A stretch of DNA of 64,000 bases from Mucilaginibacter galii (lineage in GTDB: Bacteria > Bacteroidota > Bacteroidia > Sphingobacteriales > Sphingobacteriaceae). The notes below the pieces were generated by a model. It worked only from the letters and a program-made list of their open reading frames with translations, was not told the origin of the DNA and did no database searches. The stretch is from the NCBI RefSeq assembly GCF_014635825.1, contig NZ_BMDO01000001.1, positions 434,001 through 498,000 of the forward strand, written 5' to 3'. Shown one piece after another: positions 25,940-35,175 of the stretch; positions within the stretch are counted from its first letter, which is position 1; each line of letters starts with the position of its first letter. A program made the position numbers and the translations under genes.

Positions 25940-26067
25940 AAAAACTTACTAAAATATTTAGACTAATTACAAATCATCTTCGAAATTTACTAAACTAAAA
26001 ATTTGAAGTTTTTTGAAGTTTAACGCTATTTATATGCGTAAAAACAGGTTTATTTGTAATTGTAAAT

Positions 26068-26898
26068 ATGGCATTATTCTTCACTTCGCTCAATTCAGGC
26101 AGCAACGGCAATTGTTACTATGTAGGCAACCATCGGGAGGCCATCCTGGTAGACGTGGGCCTTTCTTGCCGCGAAACCGAAAAACGCATGGAGCGCCTGG
26201 GCTTGAGTATGCAAAAAGTAAAGGCCATTTTCATCTCTCACGAGCACTCTGACCATATACGCGGGCTGCCGGTTATTGCCAAAAAGTATAAGCTGCCGGT
26301 CTATATAACCCATGCCACCATGCAGTATGGCCGCCTGTTGTTAGACGATTATGCCATACCGTTTAAAGGATACGAGCCTGTAAAAATAGGAGACATTTCG
26401 ATTACGGCTTTCCCTAAATTTCATGATGCCGCTGAGCCTCACAGCTTTATAGTAAGTTGCAATGGCGTCAAGGTAGGCGTGTTTACCGATATTGGCGCTC
26501 CCTGCCAGCACCTTATCACCCATTTTAAGCAATGCCACGCTGCCTTTTTAGAGGCTAATTATGATGAGCATATGCTGCAGCATGGCAACTACCCCTATCA
26601 TTTAAAAAGACGCATTAGCGGGGGCCGCGGGCACTTATCTAATAATCAAGCACTTGAACTTTTCAAGACGCATAAGCCTTTGTTTATGAGCCACCTGTTA
26701 CTGTCGCATTTATCTAAAGACAATAATTGCCCCGTAAAGGCCCGCGAAATGTTTTTACCCCATGCCAGCGGTACCGAAATTATAATTGCATCGCGCTATG
26801 AAGAAACACCTGTTTTTACAGCGCAAGATACTGGTTATGGGAAAGTTATGCTAAGAAATTACCAGCCGGTACAATCTTTTCAAACCTCACTTTTTTAA
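26068..26898 (+). CDS. MBL-fold metallohydrolase (YycJ/WalJ-like)
   Basis: The 276-residue protein has the metallo-beta-lactamase fold: LNSGSNGNCYYVG, AILVDVGLSCRETEKRME, the HEHSDH metal motif (IFISHEHSDHIRGLP), FHDAAEPHSFIVSC, VGVFTDIG, and LEANYDEHML followed by RGHLSNNQALELF. The sequence is like WalJ/YycJ proteins, which are phosphodiesterase- or nuclease-related and conserved in Bacteroidota. Single-gene transcript by its surroundings. Confidence 0.88.
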   Translation: MALFFTSLNSGSNGNCYYVGNHREAILVDVGLSCRETEKRMERLGLSMQKVKAIFISHEHSDHIRGLPVIAKKYKLPVYITHATMQYGRLLLDDYAIPFKGYEPVKIGDISITAFPKFHDAAEPHSFIVSCNGVKVGVFTDIGAPCQHLITHFKQCHAAFLEANYDEHMLQHGNYPYHLKRRISGGRGHLSNNQALELFKTHKPLFMSHLLLSHLSKDNNCPVKAREMFLPHASGTEIIIASRYEETPVFTAQDTGYGKVMLRNYQPVQSFQTSLF

Positions 26899-26988
26899 AA
26901 TATCTAACCATCATTGTTGGAATTACTTACGGGTTTGGATATGCTGAAATTTATATCTTCGGCATAGCATTAGGTACCCAACAAAATA

Positions 26989-26996
26989 TATATTTG
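26989..26996 (+). promoter_or_regulatory. -7 box before the PAS histidine kinase
   Basis: TATATTTG, an exact TAnnTTTG, ends 11 nt before the ATG at 27008, so a very short leader is predicted. No clear -33 TTG. Confidence 0.35.
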
Positions 26997-27007
26997 TTAC
27001 TCAAGAG

Positions 27008-29587
27008 ATGAACTACCCCGACATTGATTTTGCTGCGCTGCGTGCTTTAATTGAGGAATCGCCTACGCCTATTGGCTTGTATGCCGGTCGCGAAATGCGC
27101 ATACTTTTTGCCAATAAAGCCATGATCAGTGATGCCTGGGGTAAACAGCCCGACGTGATCGGAAAATTGCTTACCGACGCCCTGCCCGAACTGGACGGGC
27201 AACCTTTCCATCAAATACTGGATAGTGTTTATACCACCGGCGAAACTTACCAGGCCACTGAAGATTTGGTAAAATTGGTAGTGGACGGCCGTTTACAAAA
27301 CTTTTATTACAACTTCACTTATAAACCACTGCTCGATCAGGAGGGTAAGGTATGGGGAATTTTAAATACTGCTACTAACGTTACTGACCTCGTACTGGCG
27401 CGCAAGCGTGCTGACGATGCTGAAGCGCAGTTGAATTTTTCGCTTAACGCTGCCGAAATTGGCACCTGGGATATGCATATTCCAACCCAACTTATTACCT
27501 GGAGCGTGCGCACCAAAGAGCTCTATGGTTTTTCGGAAGAAGATACCGTGTCGTACCATGATGTATTAAAGCACATTCATCCTGATGACAGGTTGCTGGT
27601 TGACCGGGCGGTTATTTCGGCCTTGAATCCCAATTCGGGCAGTAATTACGATGTTAAATTCAGAACCATAGGTATCAATGATCATAAAGTACGTTGGCTA
27701 CGTTGCAAAGGCAAAGCTTATTTTGATGATCAGGGCATTCCGCAACGTTTTTCGGGCATTGCATCAGATATAACTTCGGAGGTTAACACAGACGAACGCC
27801 TGCACTCGGCAGAGCAACTGGCTCAACTGGCACTTGAAAATGCAGATGCCGGCAGCTACCTTATTCATTTACCGGGTAACATTATTACTTATACACCCCT
27901 TTTTGCCAAAGTAATTACAGGCACCGAAGCTACGGGGTTAACGCGTGACGCCTTTATCAACCACATACATCCTGAAGATATTCAGATAAGGGATATGGCC
28001 TATAACAGGTCTCTAAGAACCGGAAAGCTGTTTTATGAGGTCCGCTTTATATGGGATGACGGCACCATACACTGGGTACGCATTAACGGTCGTTACATGC
28101 TTGATGACCAAGGCAAACCCTTGAACTTTGCAGGCTTAGCACAAGATGTTACCCACGAAACCGAAGCTAAACAAGAACAACTAAACCTTTTGTGGCTAAT
28201 TGATAACAGCAATGATATCATCAGTTTGTCTGACTGGTATGGCAAGCTTACTTACTTAAATAAAGCGGGACAGGAAATATTAAGCGTAGACGTTTCGGAA
28301 GACGCGCAATGGAATGACACGCCTAACTTGATGCCGGAAGATGCACAAATTATTGATGCAGCTTTGTTAGGAGGTGGCCGCTGGTCTGGACAACTCAACT
28401 ATCGCAATCATAAAACCGGCGAGGCAATACCTTGTTACGCCAATATTTTGCTGTTAAAAAACCCTGTAGACGATGCTCCGTTGGGTAGAGCATCCGTTAT
28501 TCGCGATCTACGGGCTGATATTGCCAACCAAAAGGCGCTTACCGAAAGCGAAGAGTTGTTTAGGGCTATAACTACGGCATCGCCCGCAGCTCTTTGGATG
28601 ACCGATACCGAAAGTAACATTACCTATGTAAACCAAATTTGGATCAACTGGACCGGCAAACCACTCAACACCCACTTAGGTAACGGCTGGCTTGATGCTA
28701 TTTTGCCGGAGGATTTAAACAGGGTGATTGAAAAATTTTCGGCAGATATTGAGGCACAGCGCTTTCATGATTGCCAGTTCAGAATTACACACATCAGCGG
28801 AACTTTACGCTGGATAGCCTGCACCGGCAACCCACAGTATAATGCCGATGGGATTTTCAAGGGCTACATTGGCGCTTGCGTTGACATTACTGAACAAAAA
28901 CAACTTCAACAACAAAAAGACGAATTCATAGGTGTTGCCAGCCATGAGTTAAAAACTCCTGTTACCAGCGTTAAGGCTTATGCACAGGTACTGCAAGCTA
29001 TTTTTAACCGCGAAGGCGACGAAAAGAAAGCAGCCATGCTCGGTAAAATGAACAGCCAGATAGACCGCTTAACCAGCCTTATAGGCGATTTGCTTGATGT
29101 TACCAAAATACAATCGGGTCGTTTGCAGTTCAACGATGATTACATTGACTTTAATAAACTGATTACTGAGCTAACAGAAGATCTTCAACGCACCACCACT
29201 AAACATCAGATCATTACAGAACTGCACCCTACCGGTATAGCTTATGCCGATAAGGATCGCATTGGCCAGGTTATTACCAACCTCATCAGCAATGCCATTA
29301 AATATTCGCCCAATGCCAATAAGGTAATTGTTAATACCAGCATCGAAAACAACGAAATATTACTGTGCGTACAGGATTTTGGCATTGGTATTAGTGCTGA
29401 TAAAAAAGACAAGGTATTTGAGCAGTTTTACCGCGTAAGCGGCGATAAGCAACACACCTTCCCCGGGCTTGGCCTGGGCCTTTATATTTCCTCCGAAATT
29501 ATTAAACGTGAAGGCGGGCGCATTTGGGTAAACTCGGTTGAGGGCGAGGGTTCTACGTTTTGCTTTGCCTTGCCGCTTAATAGTTAA
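27008..29587 (+). CDS. Cytoplasmic multi-PAS sensor histidine kinase
   Basis: The 859-residue kinase has no membrane segment. Five PAS domains can be read: about residues 8-128, 135-260, 265-390, 392-510 and 515-640; the second, third and fifth end with the HWVR/RWLR-type PAC pattern and DI/VT motifs. HisKA follows with FIGVASHELKTPVTS (phospho-His at 646), then an HATPase domain with NLISNAIKYSP (N-box), VQDFGIGIS (G1) and LGLGLYIS (G2). A receiver protein gene starts 123 nt after its stop and is the likely partner. The PAS array suggests a soluble cue such as a redox state or small ligand, which is not visible in the sequence. Confidence 0.95.
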   Translation: MNYPDIDFAALRALIEESPTPIGLYAGREMRILFANKAMISDAWGKQPDVIGKLLTDALPELDGQPFHQILDSVYTTGETYQATEDLVKLVVDGRLQNFYYNFTYKPLLDQEGKVWGILNTATNVTDLVLARKRADDAEAQLNFSLNAAEIGTWDMHIPTQLITWSVRTKELYGFSEEDTVSYHDVLKHIHPDDRLLVDRAVISALNPNSGSNYDVKFRTIGINDHKVRWLRCKGKAYFDDQGIPQRFSGIASDITSEVNTDERLHSAEQLAQLALENADAGSYLIHLPGNIITYTPLFAKVITGTEATGLTRDAFINHIHPEDIQIRDMAYNRSLRTGKLFYEVRFIWDDGTIHWVRINGRYMLDDQGKPLNFAGLAQDVTHETEAKQEQLNLLWLIDNSNDIISLSDWYGKLTYLNKAGQEILSVDVSEDAQWNDTPNLMPEDAQIIDAALLGGGRWSGQLNYRNHKTGEAIPCYANILLLKNPVDDAPLGRASVIRDLRADIANQKALTESEELFRAITTASPAALWMTDTESNITYVNQIWINWTGKPLNTHLGNGWLDAILPEDLNRVIEKFSADIEAQRFHDCQFRITHISGTLRWIACTGNPQYNADGIFKGYIGACVDITEQKQLQQQKDEFIGVASHELKTPVTSVKAYAQVLQAIFNREGDEKKAAMLGKMNSQIDRLTSLIGDLLDVTKIQSGRLQFNDDYIDFNKLITELTEDLQRTTTKHQIITELHPTGIAYADKDRIGQVITNLISNAIKYSPNANKVIVNTSIENNEILLCVQDFGIGISADKKDKVFEQFYRVSGDKQHTFPGLGLGLYISSEIIKREGGRIWVNSVEGEGSTFCFALPLNS

Positions 29588-29684
29588 GATGAGTGATGTT
29601 TTTCAAAAATCTGATATATTATCTTTTCAAATAAGATGTTCAAACAAATATTTAAAAAACTTTTTAACTGATTTAACAATTTTT

Positions 29685-29692
29685 TAAGTTTG
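29685..29692 (+). promoter_or_regulatory. -7 box before the receiver at 29711
   Basis: TAAGTTTG, an exact TAnnTTTG, lies 18 nt before the ATG at 29711. This suggests the receiver has its own promoter in addition to any read-through from the kinase. Confidence 0.4.
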
Positions 29693-29710
29693 CAATTACC
29701 TATACATAAT

Positions 29711-30088
29711 ATGCCAAAACAAATACTAATTGCAGACGACGATCCGGGCATTGTAGATGCCGTAGCAATGATCCTTGACTTTCATGGGTACGATGTTTCT
29801 TTTACTTATAACGGAACCGATGTTTTAGCCATCAAAGAAAATTACCCTGATCTTTTTTTATTAGACATTTGGATGTCGGGCTGCGACGGCCGTGATATTT
29901 GCAGAGCGCTTAAAGCTAACGAAGAAACCATGCACATCCCGGTGCTTATGATATCGGCCAGTAAAGACATTCAACAATCGGCCCTGCAATCGGGTGCTAA
30001 CGACTTTTTAGCCAAACCATTCGATATGCAGGACTTGCTTGAGAAAATTGAAGGCTTATTAGCGAACAAGTTAGCTGCCATAGCCTAA
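29711..30088 (+). CDS. Stand-alone response regulator receiver protein
   Basis: The 125-residue protein is a CheY-like receiver only: acidic pocket D9-D10-D11, phospho-acceptor D52 (DLFLLDIWM), the conserved Ser in LMISAS, and the switch lysine in FLAKPFDM. The ATG at 29711 is preferred over a TTG at 29690 that would add seven residues. It follows the PAS kinase and is the obvious candidate partner. Having no output domain, it may act through protein contacts or pass the phosphate on. Confidence 0.9.
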   Translation: MPKQILIADDDPGIVDAVAMILDFHGYDVSFTYNGTDVLAIKENYPDLFLLDIWMSGCDGRDICRALKANEETMHIPVLMISASKDIQQSALQSGANDFLAKPFDMQDLLEKIEGLLANKLAAIA

Positions 30089-30379
30089 CGGCTGTACTTT
30101 TTAACGGTTAGCTATCGGCACTTTACTATTATCTTAGAAAAACATTTCCTATCTGTTAGTTAATCTTTAACTAACGGTGTTTATGCGTTACATACGCTCA
30201 CACCCGTAATCACAAGCATACAGCCTATAAATTTCTATTTCCAATTTATATTATTAGTTTTGTTATAATTAAAATCTGAATTACTTAATTAAGCCCATCC
30301 TTCTTTTTTAGCAGCCTGCTTTCGTTGTAACCTGCTATAGCATACAGCCTTTCAGCTTTTTAATTTAATACCTTATTGT

Positions 30380-30745
30380 ATGCTGAAACGTATTTTGGTA
30401 CTTGATGACAATATGGACATCCTTGAGATGGTTCACGAAGTACTTACGTACGAAAAATTTGAAGTGAATAGCACATCAGACAGTAAGACTATCGTTAAAG
30501 TAGCCGAAGAATACCAGCCCGATCTCATTATTTTAGATTACAAATTAATGAATGATAATGGTGGAGAGATTTGTCGTACGTTTAAATCGCACAAAGCGCT
30601 CCATAAAACACCCGTAATCATATTTTCAGCTTACACTTCCAACAATATAGATTTCTACACCTTTGGCTGTGATGCTGTAATAGCCAAGCCTTTTGATCTT
30701 AACGATTTTATTAGCACTATTAACAACTGCCTGAGAGTTAATTAG
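30380..30745 (+). CDS. Stand-alone response regulator receiver protein
   Basis: The 121-residue protein is another single receiver: D9-D10 in the acidic pocket, phospho-acceptor D53 (DLIILDYKL), Ser in IIFSAY, lysine in VIAKPFDL. It lies 291 bp after the previous receiver in a region with no other gene and is on the same strand. Its sequence is clearly distinct from its neighbour, so this is not a recent tandem duplication. It may form part of the same phosphorelay as the PAS kinase. Confidence 0.88.
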   Translation: MLKRILVLDDNMDILEMVHEVLTYEKFEVNSTSDSKTIVKVAEEYQPDLIILDYKLMNDNGGEICRTFKSHKALHKTPVIIFSAYTSNNIDFYTFGCDAVIAKPFDLNDFISTINNCLRVN

Positions 30746-30837
30746 TCCGTTAGTCCAAATTCCGGATTGGAAAACTTGTTTTGACTAAATATCCTACTTA
30801 CAGACTAACCGACTCTATCACCTAACTGACACTTCCT

Positions 30838-33420
30838 TTAAAAGCGATAACCCAAATTCACGTAAACAAATTTACCCTCGTTTGAGTGTCCTATGGTGGC
30901 CTGAACCAGCAAAAGTTCTGCCGGGATAAGGAAGATACCGCCGCCGTACCCATCGTGCCATTGATTTGATTTTTCGCCCGGTGTCCAAACACGGCCCACA
31001 TCGTTAAAACCAATAATACCAAAGCTTCCGGGGAAAAGGTAAGAATTAAAATCGAACAGCTTTAAACGGGCTTCAATGTTGTTGTACAACATGCTTTTAC
31101 CGGTAAACCTCCAGGTACGGAAACCACGCAGGTTATCCGATCCGCCCAGTTTCATTTGCTGAAAATACTCGGCGTGCCCTAATATGGTACCGCCACCTAC
31201 ACGGGCGGCCAGCACAAATATCGAATCGCGGTCGGGGTTGGCGAAGAAGCTGAACTCCGACATCAACTCGCCATAACGATGGTTTTGCTGGTTAAGCTGC
31301 TGCAAACCGCGTAGTGTAGTATTCCAGTAAATACCCTTGGTGGTTAAAAGCTGATTGTTACGGGTGTCAATTTCGGCACCGGCAACTAAACCTGCATAGG
31401 TTTTTGAAGAAAACACCTGTTCGTTAGGGTTTTGAGCGCTGTAATTGTTCAAGAAGCGGTTGGTGTTTTCTTTACCGTTGGCGTAGTAAAACTGCCCGGT
31501 TACACCGGCACTCAGCTTCAACTTATTGTAAGTGTGAGCTAAACGTACATCACCATAAAGGTAATCGTACTCGTTACGGAAAAACTTTATATTGTCCTCA
31601 CCGCCGCTAAAGTTAGTTTCGTTGCCTATACCAAAAAAGTTGCTGATGTTGTGAGGGCCGCGTGAGGTAACATGAATAAGTAAATCGTTGTTACCTATTA
31701 AATTCTTGAAATCGGCATTATAGCGCAGCAAGAAAGATTTACGACCAAAAGCATAATTTACTAAAAACTCCTGCCTCCAATCATAGGGCGATTGGCGAAA
31801 CCCTTGCTTGGTGAACGCATAGCCTAACGTTAAAATAACGCCATAATCTTTATTGTAACGGGCAAACACGATAGGCTCGGGCCGGTCGTATTGAAAGTTC
31901 TTACGATCATAAGAGGTTACACCGGTATCTGCCGAGGTACGTATTTTAGCCAAATTAGACTCAGGTATGGCATTGGGCTCGTCTTTACGGTCGTAAATAA
32001 ATAAGTGCCGCTTATTATCTACCGCCTTGTCAATAGTAAAGCTATCATTACTCCCTTGCTGACCGATCATGCGTACATCAACCTTTGATTTACCTGTACC
32101 CACTACCTTAAACTGGTCGCCGCCGCCAAAGCCATAAACGCGTACCTCTTTGGTTACTTTAGGGTCGAAAACGCGCTCGTAAACCGTACGGCCCAAAGTA
32201 CTGTCTTTTTTAATATTGTGAACAGTGATACCTAACAAGCCATTATCCAGCTCATTGATCTCTATCTCCTCCCCTTTTTCGCTTAGCGGCACATCTACCT
32301 GGCCCGAAATAAAGCGATAATAATCAATACCTTGTTTTGCAATATTCTTGCGGCGCGCAATTACGGTCTTGGTAATTTCTTTGCCAGACAGGGCATACAC
32401 CTGTGGCGGCATGCGGTGCATGGCCTTGTCTATAACCTCATCTGTTAAATGGCTTTGCACATAATCAATCTGTTCTTTCCAATCGGCTTCGTTAAGGCCG
32501 GCCAAGAAATAGCGGTCAAAGTAGCGGCCGTTAAAATTCCAGGCGCCAATATCCCTTATTTCATCTTTAAAAGGCTGAAACTTAGCTTTCAAAAATTGGT
32601 GAGATACTATCCATGGGAACACGCCCGAGGTTTTATAATAAACCTGGTCGCGGTCGCGCGGGATAGGCGTGTATACGGTTTCTTTCTTTGTTTTATCTTT
32701 ATCCCAACGCCATTGGTCATCATGGCGGTCCCAATCGCCTATGATCATATCCAGCAAACGTGCGCGTAGGGCCAGTTTGGCATCTATACGGACGTCGTTA
32801 TCTTCCCTCTGTTTTGCCTGTACCTTTTTAGTATTATCTGTATTTTCAGATTCCAGTGGTTCGCGTTCTTCAAAAAGGAAAACGCTGTTCTTATAATCCT
32901 TGCTGTATTTACCCAGTACAGGGTCGTCGCCTATGTAAACAATTTCGGGGTTGGCGTGGGGTATGCTCAAGGCATCGGCCAGAGGCGGTACCGTTAGTGA
33001 TGCAAACGGATTGGCCGTACTGGTTTGATCTTGTATAATGGCTTTGGTTAATCCTGCTCTCAGCGTTGGAGGTAACACTCTTTCCGGATATTTTTGCACC
33101 GAACGCAGCACCCATTCCTGACCTGTTTTATCTTTTAACCTCAACGACTTGGTTTGCATACCACCACCTTTTTCTTCTATAACCAAGCCACCTTTTTCGG
33201 TAGCGAGCTTTAGTATGCGGATCTTTACAGGTATACCCCATTCTTTACGGTAATTTTCGCCCAATAAGATACGATGGATGCCACTTACTTTATTATAGTC
33301 GGGTGCTACGGCAACGGTAATGCTATCGGCTGCTTTGCGCTGTGCAAGTAATCCGAAGGGTAACAATATAAATCCTGATAAAACGCAGGTCGTTTTAGTA
33401 AAATATCTATTCAAAGGCAT
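30838..33420 (-). CDS. Omp85/BamA-superfamily barrel protein with an N-terminal kinase-like region
   Basis: The 860-residue protein has a signal peptide ending at about LLAQ (residue 27) and two parts. Residues about 30-400 are soluble, with GGGMQTKSLRL (85-94), WVLRSVQKYP, VFLFEERE, RLLDMIIGDWDRHDDQW (221-237) and TPIPRDRDQVYY (251-262). From about 560 to the end is an outer-membrane barrel with the Bac_surface_Ag/Omp85 phrases GGSDNLRGFRTWRF, GIIGFNDVGRVW, YGGGIFLIP and the C-terminal VYVNLGYRF. In related proteins, as I recall, a metallophosphoesterase precedes the same region; it is absent here. The DWDRHDDQW and PRDRDQ motifs look like the catalytic and metal loops of FAM20C/HipA-type kinases, but no glycine-loop lysine is clear. 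The function is unknown. Confidence 0.75.
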   Translation of the reverse strand: MPLNRYFTKTTCVLSGFILLPFGLLAQRKAADSITVAVAPDYNKVSGIHRILLGENYRKEWGIPVKIRILKLATEKGGLVIEEKGGGMQTKSLRLKDKTGQEWVLRSVQKYPERVLPPTLRAGLTKAIIQDQTSTANPFASLTVPPLADALSIPHANPEIVYIGDDPVLGKYSKDYKNSVFLFEEREPLESENTDNTKKVQAKQREDNDVRIDAKLALRARLLDMIIGDWDRHDDQWRWDKDKTKKETVYTPIPRDRDQVYYKTSGVFPWIVSHQFLKAKFQPFKDEIRDIGAWNFNGRYFDRYFLAGLNEADWKEQIDYVQSHLTDEVIDKAMHRMPPQVYALSGKEITKTVIARRKNIAKQGIDYYRFISGQVDVPLSEKGEEIEINELDNGLLGITVHNIKKDSTLGRTVYERVFDPKVTKEVRVYGFGGGDQFKVVGTGKSKVDVRMIGQQGSNDSFTIDKAVDNKRHLFIYDRKDEPNAIPESNLAKIRTSADTGVTSYDRKNFQYDRPEPIVFARYNKDYGVILTLGYAFTKQGFRQSPYDWRQEFLVNYAFGRKSFLLRYNADFKNLIGNNDLLIHVTSRGPHNISNFFGIGNETNFSGGEDNIKFFRNEYDYLYGDVRLAHTYNKLKLSAGVTGQFYYANGKENTNRFLNNYSAQNPNEQVFSSKTYAGLVAGAEIDTRNNQLLTTKGIYWNTTLRGLQQLNQQNHRYGELMSEFSFFANPDRDSIFVLAARVGGGTILGHAEYFQQMKLGGSDNLRGFRTWRFTGKSMLYNNIEARLKLFDFNSYLFPGSFGIIGFNDVGRVWTPGEKSNQWHDGYGGGIFLIPAELLLVQATIGHSNEGKFVYVNLGYRF

Positions 33421-33724
33421 CAGAAAATGGTATGGCCGGTGTAAAGCGGGTTGAAGAATGCTTAGCCAGCGGTAAAACTGAAAAATACAACAGCAAAGAT
33501 GGTGTTTTGTGCCGTTGGTTTCATTATTTCACAAAAAAATTTAAGAGCGGTTCACCATCACATTTATACAGGAATTTATTATAAATTAATTTGTAAAGAT
33601 ATGGCTATCAAAAGCCCTATTATTCTTAACTGTTACTTTATTAGCCCGATAAAATTATCTTTGCCGGATAGTTGCAATTGTTTACTCAACATTGCATTTG
33701 ATGACTTAAAGTACAAACTAATTA
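33421..33724. other. Intergenic region, 304 bp
   Basis: No supported gene. An open frame at 33499-33774 on the plus strand lacks family character and runs into the next gene in another frame. The region carries the divergent promoters of the barrel gene and the phosphodiesterase gene. Confidence 0.4.
33656..33663 (+). promoter_or_regulatory. -7 box before the phosphodiesterase gene
   Basis: TATCTTTG, an exact TAnnTTTG, 61 nt before the ATG at 33725. No clear -33 TTG. Confidence 0.35.
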
Positions 33725-35143
33725 ATGCAAAACCGCAAACGCACCTTGTTTTACCTGGTAGATGGCGCTCATAGCGAAGTGCTGCCCGAACTGATAAGCC
33801 AAGGCCTGTTACCCAACATAAAACGCATCATTGACGAAGGCACTTACCGCAAGGCCACCACTTGTTTCCCCTCAACTACCGGACCTGCCTACCTGCCGTT
33901 TTTAACCGGCCACTCGCCCGGTACCATGGGTATTACCGGGATACGCTGGTTTGACAAGCAGGAGTTTAAACGCACCCGCTGGAACAAGAATGCCATGCGC
34001 TCGTATTGCGGCCCCGAAGCAGCCTGGTTTAATACCGATATGCCTGCAGATAAACCTACACTTTTTGAGCTATTGGGCGAATCGTACAACTTGTACAATA
34101 TGATTACCCGCAGCGTGCCCGATGAATACGATCTGGGTAAGAAAGGTAAAGGCTTGCTGTACACCCGTGCCCATTTCTGGAAACGCCACCACCCGGTAGA
34201 CCACCAGGGCCATCAGCGTATTATGGAAATGCTGAACAGCGGCAAAGATTTTGATTTTTTGTTTGCCGTGTTCCCAAGCGTGGACTGGGATTCGCACTAT
34301 CACCACATACGCGACCCGCGCACCGTTGAAGCCTATAAAATTGCGGATAACAGCCTGGGCGAAGTTAGGGCATTGTTAGAGCAAAAAGGCTGGTGGGATG
34401 ACACCTTGTTTATCATGACCTCCGACCATGGCCTTACCCCAACCACCCAGCATTTGGATTTGGGAGAATGGATGACCAACAATGGCTTGAAATCGGTTTA
34501 TTACCCAACCATCTGGAAGAGTAATCCAAAATCGGCCGTAATGATCTCGGGCAACTCTTTTGGCAGCATTCACTTATTGAACCATGAGGGCAGCCATGTA
34601 TTGCGCGAGAATGAAATATTAACATGTATGGGCAGCACGCGCTTAAATAGCTTAATTGGCGAGCAAGCGGTAGATTTTGCGCTTTACCGAGGTAATAAGG
34701 ACAATACTTTTGTAGTGCACAATGCAGAGGGTAAAGCCGTAGTAGAGGCCGATGGTAAAACATTTAGCTACCAGCCTGTAAGTGCCGATGTGCTCAAGTT
34801 AGGCGGTGCGGTTAAAGTAAGCGGCCATCGTGCTGCTTTAGAAGCCACCTTTGATAGTGAATATCCCGATTCGCTTTACCAGATCTATCAGCTAATGCAA
34901 AGCCGCCGCGCGGGCGATATTGTGATCAGTGCCCGTGTAGGTCATGATTTGCGCGATTTTTGGGAATATCCCGAGCACTTGGGTTCGCATGGTTCGCTGC
35001 ACCGTTCACATATTCACGTACCTTTAATCTACAATCAAAAGAACTGGAACACGCACCCGGCCCGTACGGCCGATTTATTTAATTCTATCCTGAAATGGAA
35101 AGGCATTACGCCCAAAGCATCCGAAGGTGAATCTTTGTACTAA
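33725..35143 (+). CDS. Alkaline phosphatase superfamily protein (nucleotide pyrophosphatase/phosphodiesterase-like)
   Basis: The 472-residue protein has the alkaline phosphatase fold of type I phosphodiesterases: YLVDGAHSEVLPELI (metal Asp), CFPSTTGPAYLPFLTGHSPG (catalytic Thr), VDWDSHYHHIRDPRT and IMTSDHGLTPTTQHLDLGEW (metal Asp/His), and ASEG-like tail. It has no signal peptide, so it acts in the cytoplasm unless exported otherwise. It is followed after 32 nt by a flippase-like integral membrane protein, so the two probably form one transcription unit, possibly in lipid or isoprenoid-linked phosphate metabolism (inference). Confidence 0.88.
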   Translation: MQNRKRTLFYLVDGAHSEVLPELISQGLLPNIKRIIDEGTYRKATTCFPSTTGPAYLPFLTGHSPGTMGITGIRWFDKQEFKRTRWNKNAMRSYCGPEAAWFNTDMPADKPTLFELLGESYNLYNMITRSVPDEYDLGKKGKGLLYTRAHFWKRHHPVDHQGHQRIMEMLNSGKDFDFLFAVFPSVDWDSHYHHIRDPRTVEAYKIADNSLGEVRALLEQKGWWDDTLFIMTSDHGLTPTTQHLDLGEWMTNNGLKSVYYPTIWKSNPKSAVMISGNSFGSIHLLNHEGSHVLRENEILTCMGSTRLNSLIGEQAVDFALYRGNKDNTFVVHNAEGKAVVEADGKTFSYQPVSADVLKLGGAVKVSGHRAALEATFDSEYPDSLYQIYQLMQSRRAGDIVISARVGHDLRDFWEYPEHLGSHGSLHRSHIHVPLIYNQKNWNTHPARTADLFNSILKWKGITPKASEGESLY

Positions 35144-35175
35144 CCTGCACGTAAATTTTTTATATTAGCCAACTT

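Noticed and set aside
33499..33774. Plus-strand frame in front of the phosphodiesterase gene
   Set aside because: No family character, and it overlaps the true gene in another frame.
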